Assembly: GCA_016187385.1 (NCBI GenBank)
Contig: JACPJU010000001.1
Coordinates: 463,144-527,143, forward strand
Length of the DNA stretch: 64,000 nt
Direction of reading: 5' to 3'
Source: Candidatus Aenigmatarchaeota archaeon
Lineage (GTDB): Archaea > Aenigmatarchaeota > Aenigmatarchaeia > CG10238-14 > SCSR01
The notes below the pieces were generated by a model, which was given only the letters and a program-made list of their open reading frames with translations, did not search any database and was not told the origin of the DNA. Positions within the stretch are counted from its first letter, which is position 1, and each line of letters begins with the position of its first letter. Shown piece by piece: positions 42,415 through 51,662 of this stretch. Made by a program: the position numbers and the translations under genes.

Positions 42415-42930
42415 ATGTCAATGGCAAAAGGCTATTCGATCTGGATGATGCCGACTGGAGATGTCTATAGAAAACTGTCTGGGATAATTTCTGAATTAAG
42501 TAGCAAGTATTCTGCACCCAAGTTCGAGCCTCATGTAACACTCCTCGGCGAGTTACTGGAAAGTGAAGATGTTGTATTATCAAAAACAGAACAATTGTCC
42601 AAAACAATTAAACCATTTTCAATCAAACTTGCTTTAGTGGACTATCTTGACCAGTATTTCAGATGTTTATTCTTGAGAGCAGAAGAAACAAATTACCTTA
42701 CGGATGCAAACAATAACGCTAGAGAATTGTTTAATCGCCAACAAGACCCTAAATTCATGCCTCACTTGAGCTTGATGTATGGTGACTTTCCTACTCGATT
42801 GAAAGACGAAATTATACGACAATTAGGAAAAGAATTTAACGTAATTTTTGATGTCAAAAGCATTCATTTGGTTTCAACAAACAATGAAACAAAAGAGTGG
42901 CATAGGGTGAAAGAATTCGTATTGGAATAA
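42415..42930 (+). CDS. 2H phosphoesterase / cyclic phosphodiesterase-like protein
   Basis: 171 residues. Two HxTL/HxSL motifs: FEPHVTLLG (about residue 39-47) and MPHLSLMYG (about 118-126), the paired catalytic histidines of the LigT/CPDase 2H superfamily. Such enzymes open 2',3'-cyclic phosphates, including those left by tRNA splicing. GAGG lies 9 nt before the ATG at 42415, and a TATA-like TTTATATTA lies about 30 nt up. Convergent and abutting the Nudix gene. Confidence 0.8.
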   Translation: MSMAKGYSIWMMPTGDVYRKLSGIISELSSKYSAPKFEPHVTLLGELLESEDVVLSKTEQLSKTIKPFSIKLALVDYLDQYFRCLFLRAEETNYLTDANNNARELFNRQQDPKFMPHLSLMYGDFPTRLKDEIIRQLGKEFNVIFDVKSIHLVSTNNETKEWHRVKEFVLE

Positions 42931-43983
42931 TTATCTGAAAGGATTCCCCTCTGTTATAACCGTTTCATATCTTGGATTTTTCGTTAGTTCATGAGTAATA
43001 TCTTCATACCAACCATCGCCAAACATATGTCTTCCATAAAGCAACTTTGCACCAACACCATTATCTATCAATTTTGAATATTCTATCCTCATATCTCCTA
43101 CTTGATAGTCGCCTTTCATTAGAGTAGCCAAAGCTTTATTGTCCACCAGTATAACTCTTTCATGTTCGTATCCCTCACTGGCATGTTGTCTGTGTAGTTC
43201 CCTTAATTGTCCGCTAGTCAGTTTAGTGTCTACAACAAAAACTGGTGTAGGATTCCACGCCCCGTTGTCACCATGATTACCTCTTACAACACCTATAAGA
43301 TAGACGTCTTTGACATCACTGGAAAAATCATAACCATTGCTATACAGAGCTAGACCCAACTCTTCAAGCGATTCTCTGTTTAAACCAGTCCACGGCGTCT
43401 CAAAAACACCTGTAGAATGGTTGTATGTTGGAAAACCAGAAGGAAATGGTATTATTCTTCCATCAAAGTGAGCTTTACCACCTCTAACCCCTAGAAGAAT
43501 GCGTTCGTCTGTGGTCGTGACTACAGCCATTGGTCCGCTCGGGGCAAACGCTTTTGAAATTATTTTTGCGTCATATTTTGGCATCTGATATAACATGCTA
43601 CCGCTCGGAATGCCACTACCTCTAAGAAGATCAATAACACACCAGTCCGTTAAATCCTCCTCCCAGTGCAGAGAGCCGTCCTCTAATTTAATCCTTGAGA
43701 TGTTAGCCACTAGTTCATTTGGAAAGCGAAATTCGTTATATGGCTTTTTCCTTATGTTTCTTCTTTCCCGATAATTCCTCCAAATTTCATAAGGTACTGC
43801 AATTTGATTTACAGGTAAATGGACTACAACTTCTCTTTTAACTTTTTCTCCGTTGACATCTTCAATAACGTCAATAGTAGGAGGACCTTCTATAGGTAAG
43901 TTAACTGTATATTCTTGCGTGTAAATTGTTTGATTTCGTCTGATACCTTTTGGGAAATATTCAATAATTTCTAAATTGAGCAT
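42931..43983 (-). CDS. Nudix-domain protein
   Basis: 350 residues. A recognisable Nudix helix RESLEELGL (residues 203-211) is preceded by a glycine (GFPTYNHS...TG) and strand LGVRGGKAHFDGRIIPFPSG, giving the GX5EX7REUXEEXGU pattern in relaxed form. The first 130 residues have no recognised domain; they include an IWRNYRERRNIRKK basic stretch. Substrate unknown (a nucleoside diphosphate derivative by family). Codons A/T-richer than in rpl15e and fen. Confidence 0.65.
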   Translation of the reverse strand: MLNLEIIEYFPKGIRRNQTIYTQEYTVNLPIEGPPTIDVIEDVNGEKVKREVVVHLPVNQIAVPYEIWRNYRERRNIRKKPYNEFRFPNELVANISRIKLEDGSLHWEEDLTDWCVIDLLRGSGIPSGSMLYQMPKYDAKIISKAFAPSGPMAVVTTTDERILLGVRGGKAHFDGRIIPFPSGFPTYNHSTGVFETPWTGLNRESLEELGLALYSNGYDFSSDVKDVYLIGVVRGNHGDNGAWNPTPVFVVDTKLTSGQLRELHRQHASEGYEHERVILVDNKALATLMKGDYQVGDMRIEYSKLIDNGVGAKLLYGRHMFGDGWYEDITHELTKNPRYETVITEGNPFR

Positions 43984-44090
43984 GAACTTTCATTCCCAGT
44001 AAACTTTTTAAACCTTTGTAAATAAAAGCAATGTTTATATTTCTTCCTACCCATTAATAATTAGGTGAAATTAAGTTGTCAGGCTCGCTA

Positions 44091-44342
44091 ATGAAAATCA
44101 TAATCGGAGTCATTCTGATAATCGTAAGCGTTTGGTGGATTGTTCAGGGATCTAGTTACATACAGCCTTTGAAGGATTCTACTCTTGTAACAAGCAGGCC
44201 TGCGCTTGCAGACTTTATAGTTCTTGTAAATGGCGGGTTGCCCCCATTCGTTGCTCTTATCGGGCTGTTGGTAGTCTGGCTGGAGCTGGACAACATCAAG
44301 ATACAAAAAGAGCTTTCTCAAGAAGAAAAAAAGAAGAAATAA
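44091..44342 (+). CDS. small membrane protein, 83 aa
   Basis: Two transmembrane segments (about residues 3-19 and 44-65) with a short extracellular loop and a Lys-rich C-terminal tail (KELSQEEKKKK), so N and C termini probably face the cytoplasm. Not assigned to a family. A TTG at 44076 is an alternative start. Lies 9 nt before fen, and a TATA-like ATGTTTATAT lies about 50 nt upstream. Confidence 0.55.
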   Translation: MKIIIGVILIIVSVWWIVQGSSYIQPLKDSTLVTSRPALADFIVLVNGGLPPFVALIGLLVVWLELDNIKIQKELSQEEKKKK

Positions 44343-44351
44343 ACAATATTT

Positions 44352-45380
44352 ATGGGAGTCCAGATATCCAACATAATCCCTTCTAAGGAAATCGAGTTAA
44401 CAGACCTAACAGGGAAAAGAATTGCTATAGACGCTTTAAACACATTATTCCAATTTCTCGCTATCATACGGGACAGGATGACCGGAGAGCCTTTGAAAGA
44501 CAGCAAGGGAAGAATTACATCACATTTGTCCGGATTGTTTTATAGAACTTCAAACCTGATTGAGGTCGGCATCAAGCCGATATTTGTCTTTGACGGCAAG
44601 CCACCGGAATTCAAGAGAGAAACTCTGAAGGAAAGAGAGGCTGTCAAAAAGGAAGCTGAAAGGAAATGGGAGGAAGCCCTTGAAAAGGGAGAGCCTGCGA
44701 TGAAATACGCGCAGGCATCTTCCAGGATGACAGACGAGATGATAGAAAGTTCAAAGGAACTCTTGGATTACATGGGAATACCGCATGTCCAGGCGCCCAG
44801 CGAAGGAGAAATGCAGTGCGCTTTCATGTGCAAGAACGGCGATGTTTGGGCATCGGGCTCTCAGGATTATGATTCTATTTTGGATGGTTCACCAAAATTG
44901 GTCAGAAATCTGTCCATCACTGGCAAAAAAAAACTGCCTGGTAAAGAAGTATACATAGAAGTCAAACCTGAATTGATTGAATACAATAAAGTTCTCTCTG
45001 AATTGGGTGTGACAAATGAGCAACTGGTAATCTTGGGCATACTGGTTGGAACAGATTACAATCCCAACGGTGTCAAAGGCATCGGGCCAAAGACAGCATT
45101 GAAACTTGTGAAAGAGCACAAGACTTTAGAAAAAGTTCTGGAAAATGTGAAATGGACTTTTGACGTCAGCGCAGAAGAGATTTACGACTTCTTTTTGAAC
45201 CCGCCTTTAATGGAAGATTACAAACTCGAATGGAAAGAGCCCGACAAAAACAAACTAATGAAGTTCATGGTGGACGAGCATGATTTCTCGCATGAGAGAA
45301 TGGAAAAAGTCATTGACAAGATGCAGGAGAATTACAACAAATCCAAACAATCCAGCTTAAAAGGTTGGATTAGCAGATAG
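44352..45380 (+). CDS. fen: flap endonuclease 1
   Basis: 342 residues. N and I nuclease domains with IAIDALNTLFQF, PIFVFDGKPPEFK, QAPSEGEMQCAFM, SQDYDSILDG and the helix-hairpin-helix region GTDYNPNGVKGIGPKTALKL. Ends in a PCNA-interaction motif, QSSLKGWI (about residues 333-340). Removes 5' flaps in Okazaki-fragment maturation and repair. Confidence 0.96.
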   Translation: MGVQISNIIPSKEIELTDLTGKRIAIDALNTLFQFLAIIRDRMTGEPLKDSKGRITSHLSGLFYRTSNLIEVGIKPIFVFDGKPPEFKRETLKEREAVKKEAERKWEEALEKGEPAMKYAQASSRMTDEMIESSKELLDYMGIPHVQAPSEGEMQCAFMCKNGDVWASGSQDYDSILDGSPKLVRNLSITGKKKLPGKEVYIEVKPELIEYNKVLSELGVTNEQLVILGILVGTDYNPNGVKGIGPKTALKLVKEHKTLEKVLENVKWTFDVSAEEIYDFFLNPPLMEDYKLEWKEPDKNKLMKFMVDEHDFSHERMEKVIDKMQENYNKSKQSSLKGWISR

Positions 45381-45389
45381 CAGAAATGT

Positions 45390-45399
45390 TTAAATACGT
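45390..45399 (+). promoter_or_regulatory. TATA-like box
   Basis: GTTTAAATAC about 20-29 nt before the ATG at 45419. It lies inside the longer open frame that starts at 45386, and so argues for the shorter start and leaderless translation. Confidence 0.5.
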
Positions 45400-45418
45400 C
45401 GAAAATATTTACCTTATC

Positions 45419-46588
45419 ATGGATGCAAAAACAGAAACGATTCTAGGTAGAGCGTTCAGGGAGTATGGTTCTGATTTGTACGAGAACGTGATGGGTAGAA
45501 TGATCGATGATAAGTTTACACCTACTAACAGTATTGATATAATAAAGGCGAGATTGGAGATTGCAGGATTGTCGCCCCAAGGGTCTGAAAATGATTCCCC
45601 AGAGATATACAGGTGGTTCAATCTCCCAATCGACACTTGTACTGGTGTTGCTTCCTATAGAGGAAATATAAAAATAGTTCATGGTCCCAGACAACTTATT
45701 GATATCAAGCCGAATACCGAATACAGTCCGAAAGGTGCACTAAAACTTTCCGGCACATCTGGCGAGGAATACGATCAGGCATGGGTTGCCATAGAAGGAA
45801 GAGAACATAAAAGGGGCGACTTGGAAAAAATTGGTTTGGGAACGGATTTGACCAAAGACCAAATTAAAAACCATCCGTTCTGGCAAGATCTGGCTGGAGA
45901 CGTTCTTTCCCAATATATTGATCTTGCATTCGGTTACCTAGAAAAGAACGGCCACGGCAATCAGGGAATGCCTGTTGAACTCGGACCGGAAGAAGACTTT
46001 CCGACAATGCGGTTTGTGTCATTATACGGTCTTAGAGACAGGTTAGGTGCAGGTGCTGTTCGCAGCTTCAGATTCTATAGGCAAGTACGGCTAGTTGGAT
46101 TGGGTGATGAAGTCAAACCAAAAAAAACACCAGAAAATAAAGAAGACGATAGTAATGAAGATAATCGGGACGAAGGACTTGAGGAAGAACTCAGACTTAG
46201 GGAAAGACAGAATTCCCAGTTAAACTCGACTATAAACAAATCAGATCCTAAAGGAATGTTTCGATATGTCTTGAATAGTATGAGAGGAATGAAAGAGTTC
46301 GAAATTTACGGACAATTCTATGGCCCGGTTGCAAGCTCTATAGTAGACGGATTCACCAGTGTAAGACAATTAAACCCTGAAGCAATAAGACAATATGATG
46401 CTGGGATTTTATTATCTGCATTGGACGAAGGTGAAAGTACAGGCGGTGTTCAAACATTAAGAGAGTTTATCACCGTTTTAAAATCAAAGCTACCTTTTAA
46501 GGCGAGTATCGAGCATGGGTATATTCCTATGCCGGAAGAGAACTATAGAATACTTGTAGAAAGACTGAAAGCTGCAGAAGGCTCGTAA
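45419..46588 (+). CDS. hypothetical protein, 389 aa
   Basis: Not recognised. Soluble; a highly charged acidic linker (about residues 237-265, many Glu/Asp/Asn) separates an N-terminal region from a C-terminal helical region. No membrane segment, Cys motif or nucleotide-binding loop seen. Starts at the ATG 45419, just below a TATA-like box. Lies between fen and glyS on the same strand. A/T-rich codons similar to the other orphan genes of the window. Confidence 0.5.
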   Translation: MDAKTETILGRAFREYGSDLYENVMGRMIDDKFTPTNSIDIIKARLEIAGLSPQGSENDSPEIYRWFNLPIDTCTGVASYRGNIKIVHGPRQLIDIKPNTEYSPKGALKLSGTSGEEYDQAWVAIEGREHKRGDLEKIGLGTDLTKDQIKNHPFWQDLAGDVLSQYIDLAFGYLEKNGHGNQGMPVELGPEEDFPTMRFVSLYGLRDRLGAGAVRSFRFYRQVRLVGLGDEVKPKKTPENKEDDSNEDNRDEGLEEELRLRERQNSQLNSTINKSDPKGMFRYVLNSMRGMKEFEIYGQFYGPVASSIVDGFTSVRQLNPEAIRQYDAGILLSALDEGESTGGVQTLREFITVLKSKLPFKASIEHGYIPMPEENYRILVERLKAAEGS

Positions 46589-46633
46589 AAATCTTTTATC
46601 ATTTAAGAAATTATATATAATAAAGAGGATTCT

Positions 46634-48187
46634 ATGAAGCAACAGAAAGCAAGCCTTTTCGATAAAGTGGTCAACCTCTGCGCCAGAAGAGGTGTAATTT
46701 TTCCTAATTCAGAAATTTACGGTAGCAATGCAGGTTTCTTCGACTTTGGCAATTATGGCGCACAGCTGAAGAAGAACATAGAAAATTCATGGTGGAAACA
46801 TTTTGTCACGACAAGGGAAGACATAGTCGGAATTGACGGCGCAATCATCACGCATCCTACTGTCTGGGAAGCGAGCGGGCATACGGAATCTTTTAATGAT
46901 CCTTTAGTAGAATGCAAGAAATGCCACAAAAGATTCCGCGCTGACCATTTGGTTGAGAATACATTAAATATATCAGTCGACGGCATGTCATTGGAACAAA
47001 TACAAGAATTGTTGAAAAAACATGAAATCAAATGTCCTGACTGCAAGAATGATTTCACTCTGGTCAAGCTCTTCAATCTGATGTTCAAATCAAACATAGG
47101 CGCTGTGGAAGACGAAGGCAGTGTTGTGTACCTGCGGCCAGAAACGGCTCAATTGATGTTCGCCGATTTCAAGCAAATTCAGGCAACATCGCGCAAGAAA
47201 CTGCCTTTCGGCATAGCGCAGATAGGCAAGGCTTTCAGGAATGAGATATCGCCGAGGAATTTTGTTTTTCGTTCTCGTGAATTTTCCCAGATGGAGATAG
47301 AATATTTTGTACATCCGAAGAAATTGAATGAATGTTCTTATCTGAATAAAAGTTATCTCGATTTCGAATTGAATGTTCTGACATCAGACATGCAACAAAA
47401 GAAGCAGGAACACAAGAAGATGTCGATAAAGCACATGCTGGACAAGAAATTGATCAAGACGAAATGGCACGCCTATTGGATTGCGGAATCGTTCAAATGG
47501 TTTACAAGCATAGGCTTGAAAAAGGAAAATCTGCGAGTCAGACAGCACATGCCCACTGAACTGTCGCACTATGCATTGGAGACATGGGATGTCGAATACA
47601 ACTATCCGTGGGGCTGGAAGGAGCTGCAGGGAATAGCGAACAGAACAGATTTTGACTTGAAGCAGCACATGAAGTTCAGCAACAAGGATATGACATATTT
47701 TGATGAAGACTCGAAGGAAAAGGTAATCCCCCATGTCATAGAACCGTCATGGGGTTTGGAACGTACGATACTTACAGTCTTGATGGACGCCTACAGCGAA
47801 AAGACGGAAGACAATGAAACAAAAATAACTCTCAAGCTGCACCAGTCACTGTCGCCTGTGCAGGTTGCTGTTTTTCCATTGATGAAGAAGGACAATCTGG
47901 ACAAGAAGGCGAGGGAGATTTTCGATATGTTGAAGAAAGATTTCATTTGCGAATATGACGAGTCGGGCTCTATTGGCAAGAGATATGCGAGAGCTGATGA
48001 GATTGGAGCAGTTGCATGCATTACCATTGATTATGACTCTCTGAAAAAAGACACAGTTACAATCCGTGATCGTGATACTACAAAACAAATCCGTGCAAAA
48101 ATAAAGGAATTACAGCAAATACTGAAGAGACTTATGGAAGGCGAAAAGTTGGAAAATATCGGAAAGATTGTAAAATCATCTAAATAA
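46634..48187 (+). CDS. glyS: glycyl-tRNA synthetase (dimeric type)
   Basis: 517 residues, class II. CARRGVIFPNSEIYG near the N-terminus, EASGHTESFNDPLVECKKC, zinc ligands CKKC and CPDC, motif 2 region GKAFRNEISPRNFVFRSREF with QMEIEYF, and motif 3 EPSWGLERT. The anticodon-binding domain is C-terminal. Archaeal/eukaryal alpha2 type, not the bacterial alpha2-beta2 enzyme. Confidence 0.96.
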   Translation: MKQQKASLFDKVVNLCARRGVIFPNSEIYGSNAGFFDFGNYGAQLKKNIENSWWKHFVTTREDIVGIDGAIITHPTVWEASGHTESFNDPLVECKKCHKRFRADHLVENTLNISVDGMSLEQIQELLKKHEIKCPDCKNDFTLVKLFNLMFKSNIGAVEDEGSVVYLRPETAQLMFADFKQIQATSRKKLPFGIAQIGKAFRNEISPRNFVFRSREFSQMEIEYFVHPKKLNECSYLNKSYLDFELNVLTSDMQQKKQEHKKMSIKHMLDKKLIKTKWHAYWIAESFKWFTSIGLKKENLRVRQHMPTELSHYALETWDVEYNYPWGWKELQGIANRTDFDLKQHMKFSNKDMTYFDEDSKEKVIPHVIEPSWGLERTILTVLMDAYSEKTEDNETKITLKLHQSLSPVQVAVFPLMKKDNLDKKAREIFDMLKKDFICEYDESGSIGKRYARADEIGAVACITIDYDSLKKDTVTIRDRDTTKQIRAKIKELQQILKRLMEGEKLENIGKIVKSSK

Positions 48188-48209
48188 CAGTAAAACTGAG
48201 AATGAGAAA

Positions 48210-49493
48210 ATGTGGAGAGGTAATCGTAGGAATTTCCTAAAGACAGTAGCCGCAATCGGGGCAACCGCACTTTTGTATAATAGTTCTTCTGGATCAAACC
48301 CCCTTGTAAAAACAGTCGACAGAATCAGAACTTTCGAAGCTGAAATTGGTAACAATGATTTAACATTTGAATCAGCCAACACATACATTCCTTTAGTCGC
48401 GAAACTTTTTGCGGAAAGTACAGGTTCATCCAAAACAGCAGAAGAGTTAGTCAAGAATACTTATACAATTCGAGGAGAGCCTCAAGCTATAAAGAACCGT
48501 CTAGAAATCAGAACAGGACCAGTCAAAGATCCCTATTCATTCAAATCAGTGCAAAAATTCAAGGAAGATTACCCAAAGGAAGATATAACAGAAGACTTGG
48601 CTCAAGTTATTGCCGGTAATTCAAACGAGAGCGGTGGATTTTATTGGAATGGAAAAGTTTTTCTCGTAATAGGTGATACACCCCCACAAGAAATTAGTGG
48701 AATGGTCAGACAGTACAGAGGAGACGGATTGTATGTAAAATGTGAACCTGAGAGTCCAATTGTTAAAACGAGACATAGATTACTACACGAATACACTCAT
48801 GCTGGTAATCTAGTACCGTGGATTCCACTCGAAGAAAGATTCTTTAGGTCGTTTTTTAGTAGGGACGGTTCTCATATTCATGCTGCAGATCCGGCTTCCA
48901 TAACTGAAAAAAATGTTGTTATCGATGGAATAGAAACTAATGTAGTTGTGATGCTGTCGAAGTCGGATCCGAAGATGGAAGTCTGGTATAGCAACGGGAT
49001 GAAATCTAACTTTATGATTTACTATAGAGCAAGTTTTCCAAATGATGAGCGGCCACGTTTTGAACAAATAGCAGACGGTCTTAACGAATACGTCACAGAC
49101 TATTTGGCATCCAGAATTAGTGTTCATCATGACTTACCATATACAACATCTCCTTTTGCAGATCCGTGGTCTTTTGCAAACTTCGATGAAATTCTGAGGC
49201 AGTCTGGAATCGGTTATCAAGAGCTTTTAAATCTTTATCACAATTCCCAGATTACGGAATTTTACTTAAAAATCGCGGATGGTGCACAAAATATTAACTT
49301 TTCAACTATGGAAGAGAGACTCCGATTCGGTTTAAAACGAATTGATCCTTGGTCGGAGCCATATTTCTTAGTAGAAAACTATTTCACACCGTACTATCCT
49401 AATGTGAACACCCAAGACGTTAGATATATGGATCCTTCATTATATCAAGATTGGCATCGTGATAATCCAAATATGGTCTTGGGATGTATTTAG
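48210..49493 (+). CDS. Tat-signal zinc metalloprotease-like protein (HExxH)
   Basis: 427 residues. The N-terminus GNRRNFLKTVAAIGATALLY fits a twin-arginine signal peptide (RRxFLK plus short hydrophobic stretch), so the folded protein is probably exported. HEYTH at residues 193-197 is a zincin motif, and EQIADGLNEYV (about 285-294) offers Glu residues for the third ligand as in gluzincins. No family beyond this is recognised. Sits between glyS and a patatin-like gene in a run of A/T-rich orphans. Substrate unknown. Confidence 0.6.
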   Translation: MWRGNRRNFLKTVAAIGATALLYNSSSGSNPLVKTVDRIRTFEAEIGNNDLTFESANTYIPLVAKLFAESTGSSKTAEELVKNTYTIRGEPQAIKNRLEIRTGPVKDPYSFKSVQKFKEDYPKEDITEDLAQVIAGNSNESGGFYWNGKVFLVIGDTPPQEISGMVRQYRGDGLYVKCEPESPIVKTRHRLLHEYTHAGNLVPWIPLEERFFRSFFSRDGSHIHAADPASITEKNVVIDGIETNVVVMLSKSDPKMEVWYSNGMKSNFMIYYRASFPNDERPRFEQIADGLNEYVTDYLASRISVHHDLPYTTSPFADPWSFANFDEILRQSGIGYQELLNLYHNSQITEFYLKIADGAQNINFSTMEERLRFGLKRIDPWSEPYFLVENYFTPYYPNVNTQDVRYMDPSLYQDWHRDNPNMVLGCI

Positions 49494-49548
49494 ACGATGT
49501 CAAGAAAGATTGTAAAGTAATTTCATTCTCTAAAATAAATTAAATACT

Positions 49549-50427
49549 ATGAAACTGAGTATCATAGCTGAAGGGGGGGGGATGCGTGGAGCATACGCGC
49601 TAGGAGCTATAGATGCACTGTATTCACACTTTGGTCTTAAAAGAGTAGATTATGTAACGGGTTCCTCCTCAAGTATAGGCACACTTTCATACTATACCGC
49701 AGGTCAGTTCTACCCTGGTTATTATATATGGACTAGGGAATTGCCGAATCATAAATTTTTAAGTTTACGCAATATATTTACGGGCCACCCATTTCTTAAT
49801 GTTGATTATTTAATCGATGAAGTTTTCAAAAAACATATTCCGTTAAATAGGAATAAAGTTAAAACCTCAAAAATACGGTTTATAATCCCTGTTACAAACT
49901 CCAAGACAGGGGAAGTAAAGTATTTCGATAACATGACAAAGTATGACTTCTTTGAGATCTTAAGAGCAGCCATGTCACCACCATTCGCATATGGTAAAAC
50001 TGTTAAAATCGGTAAAGACACTTATTTTGATGGTAGAGAAAGTGACCCATTACCTATAGATTTTCCTGGTATCAAGCAATCAAAAAAGATAATTATCTTA
50101 ACAAAGACAGAAAATGAGCTTGAACAAATTGATATTGCAAAACATTTATCGGCTATATTTAAATGGAAACTTGAAAGGGGAGTCTATAAAGCATTGCAAC
50201 ACAGGCAAACAGTATATAAAAAGAGATTAAGACAAGTTAAAAAACTGGAAGTAAACGGTGACATAGTAATCCGTCCTTCAAGACAAATGTCCGTTTTTGA
50301 TAATAGAGTCGAAACACTAAAAGCGAGTATAAATCAGGGTTATCAGGATACAATTTCACATAAGAAATTGTCCCAACTAATGAAAACTCTAAAGGCGGAT
50401 AAAAAATACAAGTATTACTTTAAATGA
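49549..50427 (+). CDS. patatin-like phospholipase family protein
   Basis: 292 residues. EGGGMRGAYALGAIDAL (residues 8-24) is the oxyanion-hole motif, and DGRESDPLPID (about 161-171) matches the Asp of the Ser-Asp dyad. The nucleophile elbow reads GSSSSIG (38-44), not GxSxG, so the catalytic serine would be the middle of GSSSS and activity is uncertain. The C-terminal third is basic. A lipid acyl hydrolase by family. Confidence 0.8.
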   Translation: MKLSIIAEGGGMRGAYALGAIDALYSHFGLKRVDYVTGSSSSIGTLSYYTAGQFYPGYYIWTRELPNHKFLSLRNIFTGHPFLNVDYLIDEVFKKHIPLNRNKVKTSKIRFIIPVTNSKTGEVKYFDNMTKYDFFEILRAAMSPPFAYGKTVKIGKDTYFDGRESDPLPIDFPGIKQSKKIIILTKTENELEQIDIAKHLSAIFKWKLERGVYKALQHRQTVYKKRLRQVKKLEVNGDIVIRPSRQMSVFDNRVETLKASINQGYQDTISHKKLSQLMKTLKADKKYKYYFK

Positions 50428-50428
50428 T

Positions 50429-50743
50429 CTATCCTCTATAAACCTTCGCAAAGCTCGGCGTTAAAATCAACAAATCCTCATCCACACCCGCAATGTCGCC
50501 GTCGCTTGCGGTTATAGTCTTTTTCAGCCTGTCGACAGACCTCTTTAATTCGTTTATGTCTGTCTCCCTCAGCGCCTTTATCCTCAAAACTACAATCTTG
50601 CCTTGCCTCAACGTTTCTTGTATCTTAGTGGCGTCAGAAAGTCCCCTTAGATTCTCCACAACAACACCGAGATTCCTGCTTTCATCAAAAAAGGATTCAT
50701 TTAGTTCTATGAAATCCGGACTCTCTTCAGCCTTGTCTGCCAT
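50429..50743 (-). CDS. sepF: SepF-like cell division protein
   Basis: 104 residues with the SepF fold: FFDESRNLGVVVENLRGLSDATKIQETLRQGKIVVLRI, DINELKRSVDRLKKTI and DEDLLILTPSFAKVY. In archaea, SepF tethers FtsZ to the membrane. The acidic N-terminus lacks an obvious long membrane helix. Convergent with the patatin gene. Confidence 0.85.
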   Translation of the reverse strand: MADKAEESPDFIELNESFFDESRNLGVVVENLRGLSDATKIQETLRQGKIVVLRIKALRETDINELKRSVDRLKKTITASDGDIAGVDEDLLILTPSFAKVYRG

Positions 50744-50782
50744 TTATTTCACATAATATGTTTGTTTTAAAAATTTATATCC

Positions 50783-51046
50783 TTATCCTAACTCCCTTCT
50801 CTTCTGCTCAAGGGCAGAAACCACATTCCAAATCTTTGTCCTGGCATAAAGAGGCATGTTGGGATCGTTGATAATCTCGTCCAGAATATTTATAGCGGTG
50901 CTTATTCTCAGTTCCATACTTTCTCCATTGTTTGATAGATTCGTCTTGGAGCTCTCGGCAGCGCCTCTTATGTTCTTTGGCACAGTCCTATCGTCTATGA
51001 TTTCATCCAAAATTTTCAATATCGGTTCAAATTCTGCCATTTCCAT
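50783..51046 (-). CDS. UPF0147 family protein
   Basis: 87 residues, all helical. The repeated LDEIIDDRTVPKNIRGAA and LDEIINDPNMPLYARTKIW units are characteristic of archaeal UPF0147, function unknown. AGGTGG is spaced 5 nt from the ATG at 51046, preferred over the GTG at 51055. Follows prefoldin beta directly. Confidence 0.85.
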   Translation of the reverse strand: MEMAEFEPILKILDEIIDDRTVPKNIRGAAESSKTNLSNNGESMELRISTAINILDEIINDPNMPLYARTKIWNVVSALEQKRRELG

Positions 51047-51055
51047 TAAAACCAC

Positions 51056-51403
51056 CTATTCCACCATCTTCTTCAACTGCGCCTCAAGTTCTTTCAGTTT
51101 CTGGGTTACCTTTTGTTCGTTGTTTTCCATGCTTTTTATCTTGATCTCCAGCGCTTCCTTCTGCTGGGTCAATTCTACTTTTATCTCTTCCACAGGCTTT
51201 ATAACCATTATCTGGCCGGTTATCTTATAAGCCTTTTCATTCTTGGTCTTCGCAAGTTCCTCCAGCGCCTTGTTTACTTCAAACAACTGCAACTGCATTG
51301 TATCCCTTTGTATCATTATGGACTGCATCTGTTGCTGGTAATGCTGATACTGGCCCACCATTTCTTTTGCCTGTTCTTCATCCAATTTTATCAACCTCTT
51401 CAA
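51056..51403 (-). CDS. pfdB: prefoldin beta subunit
   Basis: 115 residues of two long coiled-coil helices joined by a beta hairpin (KAYKITGQIMVIKPVEEI at about 57-74), the prefoldin beta layout. Hexameric chaperone that hands unfolded proteins to the thermosome. Overlaps the pcc1 stop region by 26 nt in a different frame. Confidence 0.9.
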   Translation of the reverse strand: MKRLIKLDEEQAKEMVGQYQHYQQQMQSIMIQRDTMQLQLFEVNKALEELAKTKNEKAYKITGQIMVIKPVEEIKVELTQQKEALEIKIKSMENNEQKVTQKLKELEAQLKKMVE

Positions 51404-51602
51404 GCATATTCACAAGAGACATGTAACTGTTCATCACGGCTTTCAAGTAATTCAATTTCTTGCTTTTTATAACTATCACGAGAAAGTCTTTTTCAGCGGT
51501 CAATTGGGTTTCTACGGTTTCGTCATTTTTAATATCCGGCTCCAAACTCTGCTTTACGATATCAGGATGCGAACATTTCAGCTTCAAAGTCGCTTCGTAC
51601 AT
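51378..51602 (-). CDS. pcc1: KEOPS complex subunit Pcc1-like
   Basis: 74 residues from the ATG at 51602: a beta strand YEATLKLKC, the EPDIKNDETVETQL block and a C-terminal helix KAVMNSYMSLVNMLEEV, as in Pcc1, the dimerisation subunit of the KEOPS complex for tRNA t6A synthesis. The longer frame reaching 51791 runs over the promoter and divergent gene and is rejected. The position next to pfdB, with rpoP and rpl37ae beyond, is the usual archaeal order. Confidence 0.75.
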   Translation of the reverse strand: MYEATLKLKCSHPDIVKQSLEPDIKNDETVETQLTAEKDFLVIVIKSKKLNYLKAVMNSYMSLVNMLEEVDKIG

Positions 51603-51662
51603 GAATAATTGTTTCAGAACAAAGCTTAAAAGGTTTGGTTCACTCCCTTTAAAAAGGATAGC

